From Anaerolineaceae bacterium (lineage in GTDB: Bacteria; Chloroflexota; Anaerolineae; Anaerolineales; Anaerolineaceae): a DNA stretch of 64,000 nt. The notes beneath the pieces were generated by a model that saw only the letters and a program-made list of their open reading frames with translations, was not told the origin of the DNA and did no database searches. The stretch spans positions 1 to 64,000 of the forward strand of contig JAFPZX010000187.1 in assembly GCA_017417055.1 (NCBI GenBank). Reading direction: 5' to 3'. Position numbers and translations under genes: made by a program. Within the stretch, counting starts at the first letter, position 1. Each line of letters opens with the position of its first letter. Below, piece by piece: positions 51,746 through 60,028 of the stretch.

Positions 51746-51788
51746 AAAAAAAGCAGGGACGCAAAATCATACGATCCCTGCTTTTTTA
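51746..51788. terminator. Bidirectional intrinsic terminator
   Basis: AAAAAAAGCAGGGA (51746-51759) pairs with TCCCTGCTTTTTTA (51775-51788), with A/T tracts on both sides, between convergent genes. Confidence 0.85.
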
Positions 51789-51793
51789 TTGTA

Positions 51794-52138
51794 TTATTTC
51801 AGTTCCCTGAACAAAGACAACAACTCACTCCAATCGTCTTCAAAAAAGTAAAGAGTTGCTCCCGGCATTTCAATGGAATAGATAGTATCTCCATCTACTT
51901 GCTCGCACATTGCCAGGTAACTTTCAGTTTCAGCCAATGTACCGGTCGTACCGATCGGAATATCAACAAATTCATCCTTGAATTCAAGGAACTCATCCCA
52001 TTCTTCAACGTAAAAATGAACAGTGATCTTTCCGAACTCGATATGGTAGGTGACTTCCTCATCCGGTTCTAAAACCTTCCAAGCCATGAAGTTTTCAGTC
52101 TTGGCAATTTCTTCAGATTTAATATCCATTTGAGCCAT
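51794..52138 (-). CDS. Small acidic cytoplasmic protein, unknown
   Basis: Not recognised. A 114-residue acidic protein with alternating beta strands: FMAWKVLEPDEEVTYHIEFGKITVHFYVEEWDEFLEF and YSIEMPGATLYFFEDDWSELLSLFRELK at the end, with two similar-looking halves (VHFYVEEWDEFLEF and LYFFEDDWSELLSLF). So it may be an internal duplication. GGAGGAAAAGATC precedes the ATG, which lies inside the end of the AI-2E-type gene (20-base overlap), so it is probably translated from the same mRNA. Confidence 0.6.
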   Translation of the reverse strand: MAQMDIKSEEIAKTENFMAWKVLEPDEEVTYHIEFGKITVHFYVEEWDEFLEFKDEFVDIPIGTTGTLAETESYLAMCEQVDGDTIYSIEMPGATLYFFEDDWSELLSLFRELK

Positions 52139-53477
52139 GATCTTTTCCTCCTAACACTCGGGACCCAAAATTTCTGGTATTTTTAAGAAGTTTATCACAA
52201 AATCCCTGAATTTTGCGTGTGTAATTTTGGAAAGTTTCCTTCACCGGCAGCGGTTCCGCTACGGTTTCAATTCCCTCCCATGGATCCTCATCCTGCAGCT
52301 TTTTGAGAATGTACCGTAAGCACAGCTTTATCGTTGCGACCAGCGGAGCGGAAAGGAAAATTCCCAGGAACCCCATAGTTCGTCCGCAGATCAATGCGGC
52401 AGTCAAAACAGCAGCAGGATGAACCTTCAAGGTTTCTGCCAGAAATTTTGGCTGGATAAACCCGTCCATGAATTTATCCAGAAGGAATGAGATTCCCACA
52501 ACCAGTATCGCATAAGCTAAAGGCTGCATTCCGAATATGGTCGGCCCCTGGAACAGCGCTACCAAACCCACCAGTATCCACGCAAAAAAGGAACCGATAT
52601 AAGGGATCATACGCGTCAACCCGACAACTATCGACAAAATCAGCGCATAACGCACACCAAGAATCACAAAAAGAACAGTATAGACCACCAGGGAAATGAG
52701 AAGCAGGATCATCTGTCCCCACAAAAAGCGGCGCCAAATCAGGGAAAGATGATAACGACCCATTTCAATATCATATTCATACCCCGGCAGTTTTATTGGA
52801 AATTGTTGTCCATCATTGTCTTTTGACTCCCATACAATAAAGAACGAGAATCCATAGACAAAGAAAAACCAGCCGATTTTCGATGAAAAATTCTGAACAA
52901 AAGACAAAATACTGTTGCCCGCTGTTTGAAGAATCCTTTGCAGCTGCTGATTGATTTCGGTATTTTGAGACGAACTGAAAAGTCTTGAAACATATTGTCC
53001 GGCAAAGCTGTCTTTCCCGCCGAGGAACGCAACAAGAGCGTCCGGCAAGCTGTCTACAGAATTTCTGACCAGGTCAAAAAAGTTAGCAAGCTGTCCGTAT
53101 ACAGAAAAGCCGCCGGCTGCTGCCAGCCCGATGACAAAAATCAGGAGTAATCCAAATACGATGATCACAGCCCATTTGTGAGAGACTTTCCATTTTTCCC
53201 GAACCTTTTTGACTAATGGTTTCAGATAGAAGACCATCAAACAGGCAAAAATCAACGGCATAATCATACTGCGCAGGAAATATAAACACAGTACAGCCAA
53301 AACAAGTAAAGCAATAATGACAATCCGCTTTGTCGTTTTCTGCCAGCGGGGAGAACGGTTCGGGATAATTTCCGAAGGCTCTCCACCGTTGGAAACGAAA
53401 ACGACCGGCGCAGGATCAGCCGGTCTGTTTTTATTTATCGTATTCGTCAGACGATTAAAGATATTTTCCAGATCCAT
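52119..53477 (-). CDS. AI-2E-family (PerM/YdiK-type) membrane transporter
   Basis: A 452-residue membrane protein of the AI-2E transporter family, roughly eight helices. Family parts: RIVIIALLVLAVLCLYFLRSMIMPLIFACLMVFYLKPLVKKV, HKWAVIIVFGLLLIFVIGLAAAGG, RRFLWGQMILLLISLVVYTVLFVILGVRYALILSIVVGLTRMIPYIGSFFAWILVGLVALFQG, LAETLKVHPAAVLTAALICGRTMGFLGIFLSAPLVATIKLCLRYILKKL. Function in most members is not settled (AI-2, Na+/H+ or lipid roles proposed). It lies just downstream of the FHA gene, 17 bases away. Confidence 0.9.
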   Translation of the reverse strand: MDLENIFNRLTNTINKNRPADPAPVVFVSNGGEPSEIIPNRSPRWQKTTKRIVIIALLVLAVLCLYFLRSMIMPLIFACLMVFYLKPLVKKVREKWKVSHKWAVIIVFGLLLIFVIGLAAAGGFSVYGQLANFFDLVRNSVDSLPDALVAFLGGKDSFAGQYVSRLFSSSQNTEINQQLQRILQTAGNSILSFVQNFSSKIGWFFFVYGFSFFIVWESKDNDGQQFPIKLPGYEYDIEMGRYHLSLIWRRFLWGQMILLLISLVVYTVLFVILGVRYALILSIVVGLTRMIPYIGSFFAWILVGLVALFQGPTIFGMQPLAYAILVVGISFLLDKFMDGFIQPKFLAETLKVHPAAVLTAALICGRTMGFLGIFLSAPLVATIKLCLRYILKKLQDEDPWEGIETVAEPLPVKETFQNYTRKIQGFCDKLLKNTRNFGSRVLGGKDHGSNGY

Positions 53478-53494
53478 AGAAAATCCGAAAATAC

Positions 53495-55321
53495 TCAGCG
53501 CATGTAATTCGCGCAGGTATCAGCATCCCAGAGGAAGGGGAATACATCACACCACAAACGGTTGTGATCGACATAGAAAATAAAAATACCGATCAAAATC
53601 AATACGCCAAGAATAACACCCAGCGTAATGACTGTCTTCTTCTTTTTCTTCTTTGGTTTCTCCTCATCCTGATTATTCTGAGCACCTGCATATTGCTGAC
53701 CCATTCCGGGCTGCTGTGCATATGGATTATTTCCATAAGGCATTTGCTGACCCATTCCGGGCTGTTGAGCATATGGATCATTGACGTATGGCATCTGCTG
53801 ACCCATCGGCTGTCCATAAGGATTATTGCCATAAGGCATCTGCTGACCCATCGGCTGTCCGTAAGGATTATTTCCATAAGGCATCTGCTGACCCATCGGC
53901 TGTCCGTAAGGATCATTTCCATAAGGCATCTGCTGGCCCATCGGAGGCTGCTGAGAATAAGGATCGGCCCCAAAAGTATTTGTCTGCTGGCCCATCGGAG
54001 GCTGCTGAGAATAAGGATCAGCACCAAAAGTATTCGTCTGCTGGCCCATCGGAGGCTGCTGAGAATAAGGATCGGCCCCAAAAGTATTCGGCTGCTGGCC
54101 CATCGGAGGCTGCTGAGAATAAGAATCAGCACCGAAAGTATTCGTCTGCTGGCCCATCGGAGGCTGCTGAGAATAAGGATCAGAACCGAAAGTATTCGTC
54201 TGCTGGCCCATCGGAGGCTGTTGGGAATAAGGATCAGCACCGAAAGTATTCGTCTGCTGGCCCATCGGAGGCTGTTGGGAATAAGGATCAGCACCGAAAG
54301 TATTCGGCTGCTGGCCCATCGGAGGCTGTTGGGAATAAGGATCAGTACCAAAGGTATTCGGCTGCTGGCCCATCGGAGGCTGTTGGGAATAAGGATCAGA
54401 ACCGAAAGTATTCGTCTGTTGTCCCATCGGAGGCTGTCCATAAGGCATCTGCGGAGCATACGGATTTGCACCATAAGGCATCTGCTGACCCATCGGCTGT
54501 CCGTAAGGATTATTGCCATAAGACATCTGCTGTCCCACCTGCTGAGCATACGGATCATTACCGAAACCCATCGGCTGCTGATACATAGGAGCTGTTTGAG
54601 AAACACTCGGAGCCTGATTGTTAGCGGGATCAGCCGAAACAGGTGCGGCACCATCATTGGAAGCCGGAGCAACCGGTTGTGCCGTGTTATCAGAAGCCGC
54701 AGCGGGCTGCATCGGTATTTGAGCATTCATTCCGGATGGATCATATGGTGTTTGATATCCGTAAGGTAATTGTCCCTGATTCATACCGGGCATACCATAA
54801 GGAGCATTATATGACTGATTAAATCCGAAGTTTTCCGCACCTTGCTGCTGGTCCTGCCCGCTATTGGGAACAGAACTATTTGCCGCGCCGTCGTTAGGAA
54901 GATTATTATTTTCGTTACTCATAGGATTTCCTTGCTTTTTTTCGAAATTGTATGAATCCGGCGCATTTCCAGCCGGCATATCCGTCCCATTCAATTGGTT
55001 CCCGGGATCGTATCCCGCAACCCTTTGAAAAACCAGCATCACATCGCCGCCCAGTCCGATCACATCGTTTTCAGAAAGCTGCACCGGAGCGGAAATCTGA
55101 TAATTGTTAACAACCGTTCCGTTCGTTGAATTGTTATCGACCAGAACAACAGATCCGTTCTGTTGAACATACAAAAAGACATGAATCCTCGAAACGGAAT
55201 TTTCGGTCAAAACAATATCGCAGGAAGCATCCCGTCCGATTTTAGTTTCTTCTTTAACAATCGGAAAGATTTTTCCTGTCAGCGAGCCGGAATAAAAACA
55301 AAGCTGATATTGTGTATTCAT
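53495..55321 (-). CDS. FHA-domain protein with long Gln/Pro/Gly/Tyr repeat region and C-terminal membrane anchor
   Basis: A 608-residue protein. N-terminal FHA domain (about 20-105): TKIGRDASCDIVLTENSVSRIHVFLYV with GR, SxxH-like and STNGTVVNN signature, which binds phosphothreonine. Then a low-complexity region (about 120-560) of 18-residue repeats (FGADPYSQQPPMGQQ-type) and 15-residue repeats (NPYGQPMGQQMPYG). A Lys tract (KPKKKKKK) and one membrane helix (TVITLGVILGVLILIGIFIFYV) follow, ending in a short tail with two Cys (LWCDVFPFLWDADTCANYM). Topology: FHA inside the cell, anchor at the C-terminus. It likely recruits phosphorylated proteins at the membrane, but the target is unknown. Confidence 0.85.
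   Translation of the reverse strand: MNTQYQLCFYSGSLTGKIFPIVKEETKIGRDASCDIVLTENSVSRIHVFLYVQQNGSVVLVDNNSTNGTVVNNYQISAPVQLSENDVIGLGGDVMLVFQRVAGYDPGNQLNGTDMPAGNAPDSYNFEKKQGNPMSNENNNLPNDGAANSSVPNSGQDQQQGAENFGFNQSYNAPYGMPGMNQGQLPYGYQTPYDPSGMNAQIPMQPAAASDNTAQPVAPASNDGAAPVSADPANNQAPSVSQTAPMYQQPMGFGNDPYAQQVGQQMSYGNNPYGQPMGQQMPYGANPYAPQMPYGQPPMGQQTNTFGSDPYSQQPPMGQQPNTFGTDPYSQQPPMGQQPNTFGADPYSQQPPMGQQTNTFGADPYSQQPPMGQQTNTFGSDPYSQQPPMGQQTNTFGADSYSQQPPMGQQPNTFGADPYSQQPPMGQQTNTFGADPYSQQPPMGQQTNTFGADPYSQQPPMGQQMPYGNDPYGQPMGQQMPYGNNPYGQPMGQQMPYGNNPYGQPMGQQMPYVNDPYAQQPGMGQQMPYGNNPYAQQPGMGQQYAGAQNNQDEEKPKKKKKKTVITLGVILGVLILIGIFIFYVDHNRLWCDVFPFLWDADTCANYMR
53700..54480 (-). repeat. Tandem coding repeats of the FHA protein
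   Basis: At about 53936-54430 near-identical 54-base units recur about nine times, each encoding the PPMGQQ...FG.DPYSQQ block. On both sides 45-base units encode the PYGQPMGQQMPYGN block. The high identity points to recent slippage or recombination. Long frames on the other strand and other frames here are artefacts of the repeat. Confidence 0.9.
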
Positions 55322-55571
55322 TCTTAATCCCTATACAGACTTGATTTAAGTCCTGTACTCCATTATAACATGCACAATCAATTAATCAAGTATTTTCAAA
55401 TGATAAAAGTAAGTTTTCCGACAATTTGTTACGAATCACAGCATATCCACAGGTCAGTCCCGGCAGCTTGTCCGACTTAGAAGCATAGGGGGACATTTTT
55501 GCAGTAAAAATTACAGCCTTATGAATCGTGATCAATTTTCATATTGATTTATAATTATTTCCGGAGAAATC

Positions 55572-58046
55572 ATGAAAACCGAAAAAAATCTGTCAAGCTT
55601 CGGCGAAATTACCTACTCACAAACCCAACCGCGGAAAGAGGCGGTATATGTACCATTTCCATCCTGGCTGAATGAAAAAACAGTTACCCTGCTTTCCGAT
55701 CAAAACATTCATCTGCTGTTTCATCACCAGCGGAAGGCGATTGAATCCATATACAATGGCGAAAACACAGTAATTTCGACAGGAACCTCCAGCGGGAAAA
55801 GTTTATGTTACCAAATTCCGCTCATTGAGATGCTGCTTTCGGATGAATTTTCCACTGCAATTTTGATTTTCCCGACAAAAGCGCTCACACAGGATCAGCA
55901 CCGCTCTCTTACCCGGCTCTTTCCGGAAATGGCAGAATATATCTCCATTTATGACGGAGACACTCCAAAACAACAGCGCAGGCTGATAAGATCCAAAGCC
56001 CGCATCATTCTCACAAATCCGGACATGCTCCACATGGGGATCCTTCCCTATCATACCGGCTGGTCTGATTTCTTCACTCATCTGAAATGGATCATCCTGG
56101 ATGAAATTCATATTTATAAAGGCGTATTCGGAGCGCACACCGCGAATGTTCTGCGCAGGGCAAAACGGGTTGCCCAACATTACGGCAGCGTCCCGCGCTT
56201 CATTTTTTGCAGCGCAACGCTTTCCAACGGAAAAGATTTAGCTGAAAAACTGACAGACGAACCTTTTGCAGCCATAACCGAGGATAACTCCGGGAACGGC
56301 AAAAGGGAGATCTCCTTTCTGAATCCTCCCATCATCAATGATGAGCTGCAGCTCCGTGCCGGTGCGATTGCAACCGCAGCCAAAGCCACGCAATATCTGC
56401 TGGAGTCCAGCCGGCAGGTGCTGCTTTTCTGCCAGTCGCGGCAATCCGTTGAGTTCACCGTTCGAAGACTGCGGGATTACAAGATCGACGCCTCCGGATA
56501 CCGCTCCGGTTATCTGTCCAGGGAACGGAGAGCGATCGAATCAGGGCTGAAATCCGGTGAAACACGCTGCATCGCCGCTACCAACGCTCTGGAATTGGGC
56601 ATGGATATCGGCGGGATCGACGCAGTTCTTTCCATCGGCTATCCGGGATCCATTTCCGCCCTGATGCAGCGCCAGGGAAGAGCCGGACGGCGGAGCGGCG
56701 ACTCGCGGTTTATTCTGGTCGGCACCCAGACACCTACAGATCAATACATCATCAACCATCCGGATTTTCTGTTTGAAAAACGCTATGAGCCCGTGTTGAT
56801 CGATCCGGACAATCTCCTGATCCTTCTCCAACACCTCCAGTGTGCTTTATTTGAAATGCCGTTCAAACTCGGTGAATCTTACGGAAACCTGAGCGCGGAA
56901 GAAACAGAAGATTTGATGAATTATTTTGCTGCTCAGGGAATCGCGCGTTTCACCGGAGACCGCTATTACTGGATGGAAAGCGGACTTCCGCAGGCAACGG
57001 TTTCCCTCCGCAATGCGGGACTCCATCGCATCGGCATTATGAGTGATGAATCGGGAAAACCGGAACTGATCGGAGAAGTTGATCAATCCTCCGCTTACTG
57101 GATGGTCCATCCCGGTGCGATTTATTATCATAACGGCGTTTCCTATCTCATCAAAGATCTTGATTTACAGCAGAACATTGCCTCCGCAAAAAGGTTTATC
57201 GCATCCTACTCCACCGAAGCGCAAAAACAGACAAAAATTGCCGTTAAAGAAATATTATCAACTAAGGATGAAGCAGGGGCGGAAATCCATACCGCGGAGA
57301 TAACTGTTCACTCGCAGGTGGTCAGCTACAAAAAAATTGACAACGAAACGCATCGGATCCTGGAAGTGAATCCGCTTGATTTACCGGAAGAAATTCTGGA
57401 AACAAAATCCTATGTGTTTGTATTGAAGGAAGCATTTCGGGAAGAGCTGCGCTCAAAAATGCAATGGAATTCCGATGCGAATGATTACGGCCAGGAATGG
57501 AACACGATCCGAAAATCGATCATTGAACGGGATCACCACGAATGTACCCTTTGCCACACACAGGGAACTGTTTCCCTGCTGCATGTCCATCACATCCAAC
57601 CCTTCCGCAGCTTTACGGACAAGCGCAAAGCCAATGCCCCGGCCAACCTGGTCACACTCTGTCCGGATTGCCACCGCCGTGTGGAGCAAAACGTTCAGAT
57701 GCGCAGCGGGCTGGCGGGGTATGCGGCGGCTTTTCATCAGCTGGCAGCCCTTTTTGTTGAATGTGACCCGGGCGACCTGAATATTTCCATTGAACCGGAC
57801 TGTGCAGATTTCGACGGACGTCCGGCCATGTTCTTATATGAAAACACGCCCGGCGGGATCGGGCTGTCCGAAGCTATTGCCGAACGGTACCGGGAAATCA
57901 ACGAAGCGGTTATCAGCCTGATCCGCGACTGTCCCTGCACGGACGGCTGTCCGGGATGTGTCGGAGCGGCGGGAGAAAATGGAACCGGAGGGAAAGCGGA
58001 AGCGCTGGCGATCTGTCAGGCGATTGGAGAACCTCAAAATGAGTGA
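55572..58046 (+). CDS. mrfA: MrfA/YprA-like DNA repair helicase with an inserted HNH nuclease motif
   Basis: An 824-residue superfamily 2 helicase. Walker A STGTSSGKS (about 70-78), TKALTQDQ, DEIHIYKG (about 177-184), SATLSN, C-terminal helicase lobe with QSRQSVEFTVRRL, NALELGMDIGGIDAVLSIGYPGS, MQRQGRAGRRSGDSRF. The C-terminal DUF1998-like part has GGIGLSEAI and a four-Cys cluster (CPCTDGCPGCVG, about 785-797). In between, at about 645-705, stands an HNH motif: CTLCHTQG, LLHVHHIQPF, NLVTLCPDCHRRVE. In Bacillus subtilis MrfA with MrfB repairs mitomycin C damage independently of UvrABC, and I know of no HNH domain there. The next gene overlaps by eight bases and is the exonuclease partner. Confidence 0.88.
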   Translation: MKTEKNLSSFGEITYSQTQPRKEAVYVPFPSWLNEKTVTLLSDQNIHLLFHHQRKAIESIYNGENTVISTGTSSGKSLCYQIPLIEMLLSDEFSTAILIFPTKALTQDQHRSLTRLFPEMAEYISIYDGDTPKQQRRLIRSKARIILTNPDMLHMGILPYHTGWSDFFTHLKWIILDEIHIYKGVFGAHTANVLRRAKRVAQHYGSVPRFIFCSATLSNGKDLAEKLTDEPFAAITEDNSGNGKREISFLNPPIINDELQLRAGAIATAAKATQYLLESSRQVLLFCQSRQSVEFTVRRLRDYKIDASGYRSGYLSRERRAIESGLKSGETRCIAATNALELGMDIGGIDAVLSIGYPGSISALMQRQGRAGRRSGDSRFILVGTQTPTDQYIINHPDFLFEKRYEPVLIDPDNLLILLQHLQCALFEMPFKLGESYGNLSAEETEDLMNYFAAQGIARFTGDRYYWMESGLPQATVSLRNAGLHRIGIMSDESGKPELIGEVDQSSAYWMVHPGAIYYHNGVSYLIKDLDLQQNIASAKRFIASYSTEAQKQTKIAVKEILSTKDEAGAEIHTAEITVHSQVVSYKKIDNETHRILEVNPLDLPEEILETKSYVFVLKEAFREELRSKMQWNSDANDYGQEWNTIRKSIIERDHHECTLCHTQGTVSLLHVHHIQPFRSFTDKRKANAPANLVTLCPDCHRRVEQNVQMRSGLAGYAAAFHQLAALFVECDPGDLNISIEPDCADFDGRPAMFLYENTPGGIGLSEAIAERYREINEAVISLIRDCPCTDGCPGCVGAAGENGTGGKAEALAICQAIGEPQNE

Positions 58047-59229
58047 CATTCTCTCCAAACTCAAAGCGCTGGGTGTGACAAAGGGAATGCCGGAACAGCC
58101 GAAAAAACCGTCAAAGTCCGCATCGGAACAGGCACAGATGGACGCGCTGCTCAAAACCTTTTCGAACGGACTGGTTGTTGAAAACGATCACGGTTACGCC
58201 TTTATCAACCGGCTCCGGCAGCCGCTTTCCCAACCGCATGGACAGGTCGATATGGCGCATATTCTTCAATTTTCCCCACTGTTTGATTCCATTATGGAAT
58301 GTCATATTGGGAAAAAGGAAGATACGCTTGCCTTTGATACTGAAACATCAGGGCTTTCCAACGGCAGCGGCAGTTTCATTTTCATGATGGGACTCGGATA
58401 TTTTGAAGAGGACAGTTACGTTGTCGACCAGCTCATTTTACCGGACCTGAGCGCAGAATCAGCGTTTTTGCGCCAGACAGAACTTATCTTTGGACGTTAT
58501 CCGATCCTGCTGAGCTACAATGGGAAAAGCTTTGATATCCCGATGCTTCAGTCCCGCATGCATTTTCATATGTTCCCGGATTTCACCCGGGAGATCACCC
58601 ATATTGACTTACTGAAACTGACCAGACGTTATTGGAAACAGGCGCTGGGTACAGTACCGCTTTCCAACATCGAACACTATCTGCTCAAATTACAGAGGGG
58701 AGATGAGGAAGTCCCCGGATATCTGGCTCCGGAGCTTTATCGGGATTTTCTGCGGGACTGCGATGCCGAGCATATTGCGGGTGTCGCCTATCACAATCAG
58801 ATCGACGTCGTCAGTTTGTCTGCGTTCCTTTTATATATCAATGATATTACGATCCGCGCGGAAAATGATCCGGCGCTGTGGAAAGAGAACAACGTTTCCG
58901 AGACAGCACTAATGCGCCATAATCTTACCTGCTTTTCCGGGAAAGTCATTACAGGACTGGACGGATTTACAGACAAGGAGAAAAAATCGATGGCTTCAAA
59001 ATTTATGAAAAGCGGGGAAACCGAAAAGGCCATTCAGATTTATGAAAACCTGGCTGCCAATGGAGACTACAACGCTGCTGAGAAGCTGATGAAACATTTT
59101 CAGAAATCAAAAGACACAGCCCGATTTGAAGTATACCGCGCTCTGACAATCCGCCTTATCGAACAAGACGAAACCATCGGCAAATGGACGAAGGAAGCAA
59201 AGCTGAGCGAAATAAGAAATAAGAAATAA
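58039..59229 (+). CDS. mrfB: MrfB/YprB-like exonuclease with DnaQ (RNase H-like) domain
   Basis: A 396-residue protein. DEDD exonuclease motifs: LAFDTETSGLSNGSGSFIFMMGLGYF (Exo I, DTET, about 97-103), LLSYNGKSFDIPMLQSR (Exo II), HIDLLKLTRRYW, YHNQIDVVSLSAFL (Exo III). The C-terminal part (about 310-385) looks like TPR-type helices (KSGETEKAIQIYENLAANGDYNAAEKLMKHF). In B. subtilis MrfB is the nuclease of the mitomycin repair pair. The start is placed at 58039, overlapping mrfA by eight bases; the longer upstream frame (57958) is inside mrfA. The last codons and stop run into a heptamer array. Confidence 0.87.
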   Translation: MSDILSKLKALGVTKGMPEQPKKPSKSASEQAQMDALLKTFSNGLVVENDHGYAFINRLRQPLSQPHGQVDMAHILQFSPLFDSIMECHIGKKEDTLAFDTETSGLSNGSGSFIFMMGLGYFEEDSYVVDQLILPDLSAESAFLRQTELIFGRYPILLSYNGKSFDIPMLQSRMHFHMFPDFTREITHIDLLKLTRRYWKQALGTVPLSNIEHYLLKLQRGDEEVPGYLAPELYRDFLRDCDAEHIAGVAYHNQIDVVSLSAFLLYINDITIRAENDPALWKENNVSETALMRHNLTCFSGKVITGLDGFTDKEKKSMASKFMKSGETEKAIQIYENLAANGDYNAAEKLMKHFQKSKDTARFEVYRALTIRLIEQDETIGKWTKEAKLSEIRNKK

Positions 59230-59309
59230 TAAATAAGAAATCGGGAATCGGAAATCAGATATCGGAAATTAGAAATTAGAAATTAGAAATCCGGAATCGG
59301 AAACCGGAA
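59211..59309 (+). repeat. Heptanucleotide tandem array overlapping the end of mrfB
   Basis: About 14 degenerate units (GAAATAA, then GGGAATC, GGAAATC, AGATATC, GGAAATT, AGAAATT three times, CGGAATC, GGAAACC). It begins in the final mrfB codons and contains its TAA stop (59227-59229). Confidence 0.85.
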
Positions 59310-59402
59310 TAAAGATATATTATAATATTCTGAAATTGTCACGATGTACAGTTCTGCTCTGATAGATACTATACAAATATACCCAAAGCAATAACCTGCA
59401 GC

Positions 59403-59450
59403 CTAAAACCTAAAACCTATTTCTTATTTCCGATTTCTTATTTCTGATTT
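59403..59450 (-). repeat. Second heptanucleotide array, opposite orientation
   Basis: CTAAAAC, CTAAAAC, CTATTTC, TTATTTC, CGATTTC, TTATTTC, TGATTTT: complementary in type to the array at 59211-59309, so the two face each other. It ends directly at the 6S RNA terminator. Confidence 0.8.
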
Positions 59451-59451
59451 T

Positions 59452-59640
59452 AAAAAAAACACCCCAAAGTGCCGGTATCTGCATTGTTTTTGAACCTGCA
59501 AAACGCAGGATGGTGTTCCCCGCATTAACGCTGCCTTGGCCGAGGCCTATCGCATTGTTAATGAATCGAGAAGAACTCCGATTTCTAAGGTGTTGGCTCA
59601 AAACGCATACTGCAGCTTCACGAACACACCAGGGCTGACC
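59452..59640 (-). ncRNA. ssrS: Probable 6S RNA
   Basis: Minus-strand RNA of about 185-190 bases, the usual 6S size. Closing stem CCCTGGTGTG (minus strand, 59634-59625) pairs with CACTTTGGGG (59471-59462), nine of ten positions including G-T. After the stem comes GTGTTCGTGAAGC...TTTTGAGCCAACACC, as in the 5' half of known 6S RNAs (GTTCG, GAGCC). A large central bubble follows, then a terminal stem with CATTAAC/GTTAATG and GGCCTCGGCC. The 3' side returns with GGGGAACACC. A T8 tract (59459-59452) ends it. 6S binds the vegetative RNA polymerase holoenzyme. Not checked against a covariance model. Confidence 0.72.
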
Positions 59641-59643
59641 ATT

Positions 59644-59672
59644 ATTTTAATCGAATATTTTATTTTTGTGAA
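59644..59672 (-). promoter_or_regulatory. Promoter of the probable 6S RNA
   Basis: On the minus strand TTCACA (59672-59667), 17 bases, TAAAAT (59649-59644). Start would be close to 59640, the predicted RNA 5' end. Confidence 0.6.
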
Positions 59673-59699
59673 GACCTTTTTTTAAATTCATATATTTTG

Positions 59700-59903
59700 A
59701 TTCAAACAGTTCTACGCTCTGCACCACTCGAGAGGCCAGATGCCGGTGTCGTCTGCGCGACATTGGGCAACTGCGAAAGACCCGGCTCCGTAAGGAACGG
59801 GCTTCGCCCATCGAATTCGGGGCCGGAGCTGCGCCTTCTCGCTGCGCAAGGATCAACACTTATCTGTCTCGTTTTCTTTGAACAGGTGCTTCTTCTTACG
59901 ATG
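59700..59903. other. G+C-rich intergenic stretch, no gene recognised
   Basis: Between the 6S RNA and cassette copy 2. G+C is higher than around it, with short palindromic pieces (CGCGAC, GGGCTTCGCCC at about 59809-59819, GCTGCGC near 59828 and 59852). Open frames here (for example 59697-60236 plus) do not look like proteins. Confidence 0.4.
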
Positions 59904-60000
59904 CGAGAGGACAGTTCCATTCGGCGCAAGCACCTCATGAGAACCGTCCCCGTCCCCAAGCGAACCAAAAACAGCCGAAATCAACCGATTTCGGCTCACT

Positions 60001-60028
60001 ATTCCCTATATCCTAATGCCTATTGCCT
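60001..60028 (-). repeat. Four-unit heptanucleotide array at the stop codon of cassette copy 2
   Basis: Minus strand: AGGCAAT, AGGCATT, AGGATAT, AGGGAAT, then AGTGAGCC as in copy 1. Same unit count, phase and flanks as copy 1, different unit sequence; only the AGG start is shared. The stop TAG (60013-60015) falls at the junction of two units. Confidence 0.9.

Noticed and set aside
53936-54430. Possible CRISPR array
   Set aside because: The units are contiguous coding repeats of 54 bases with no variable spacers, lying inside the FHA gene.
53564-54769. Long frames (401, 375 and 266 codons) in other frames of the FHA repeat region
   Set aside because: They are periodic translations of the 54- and 45-base coding repeats and have no start context or domain.
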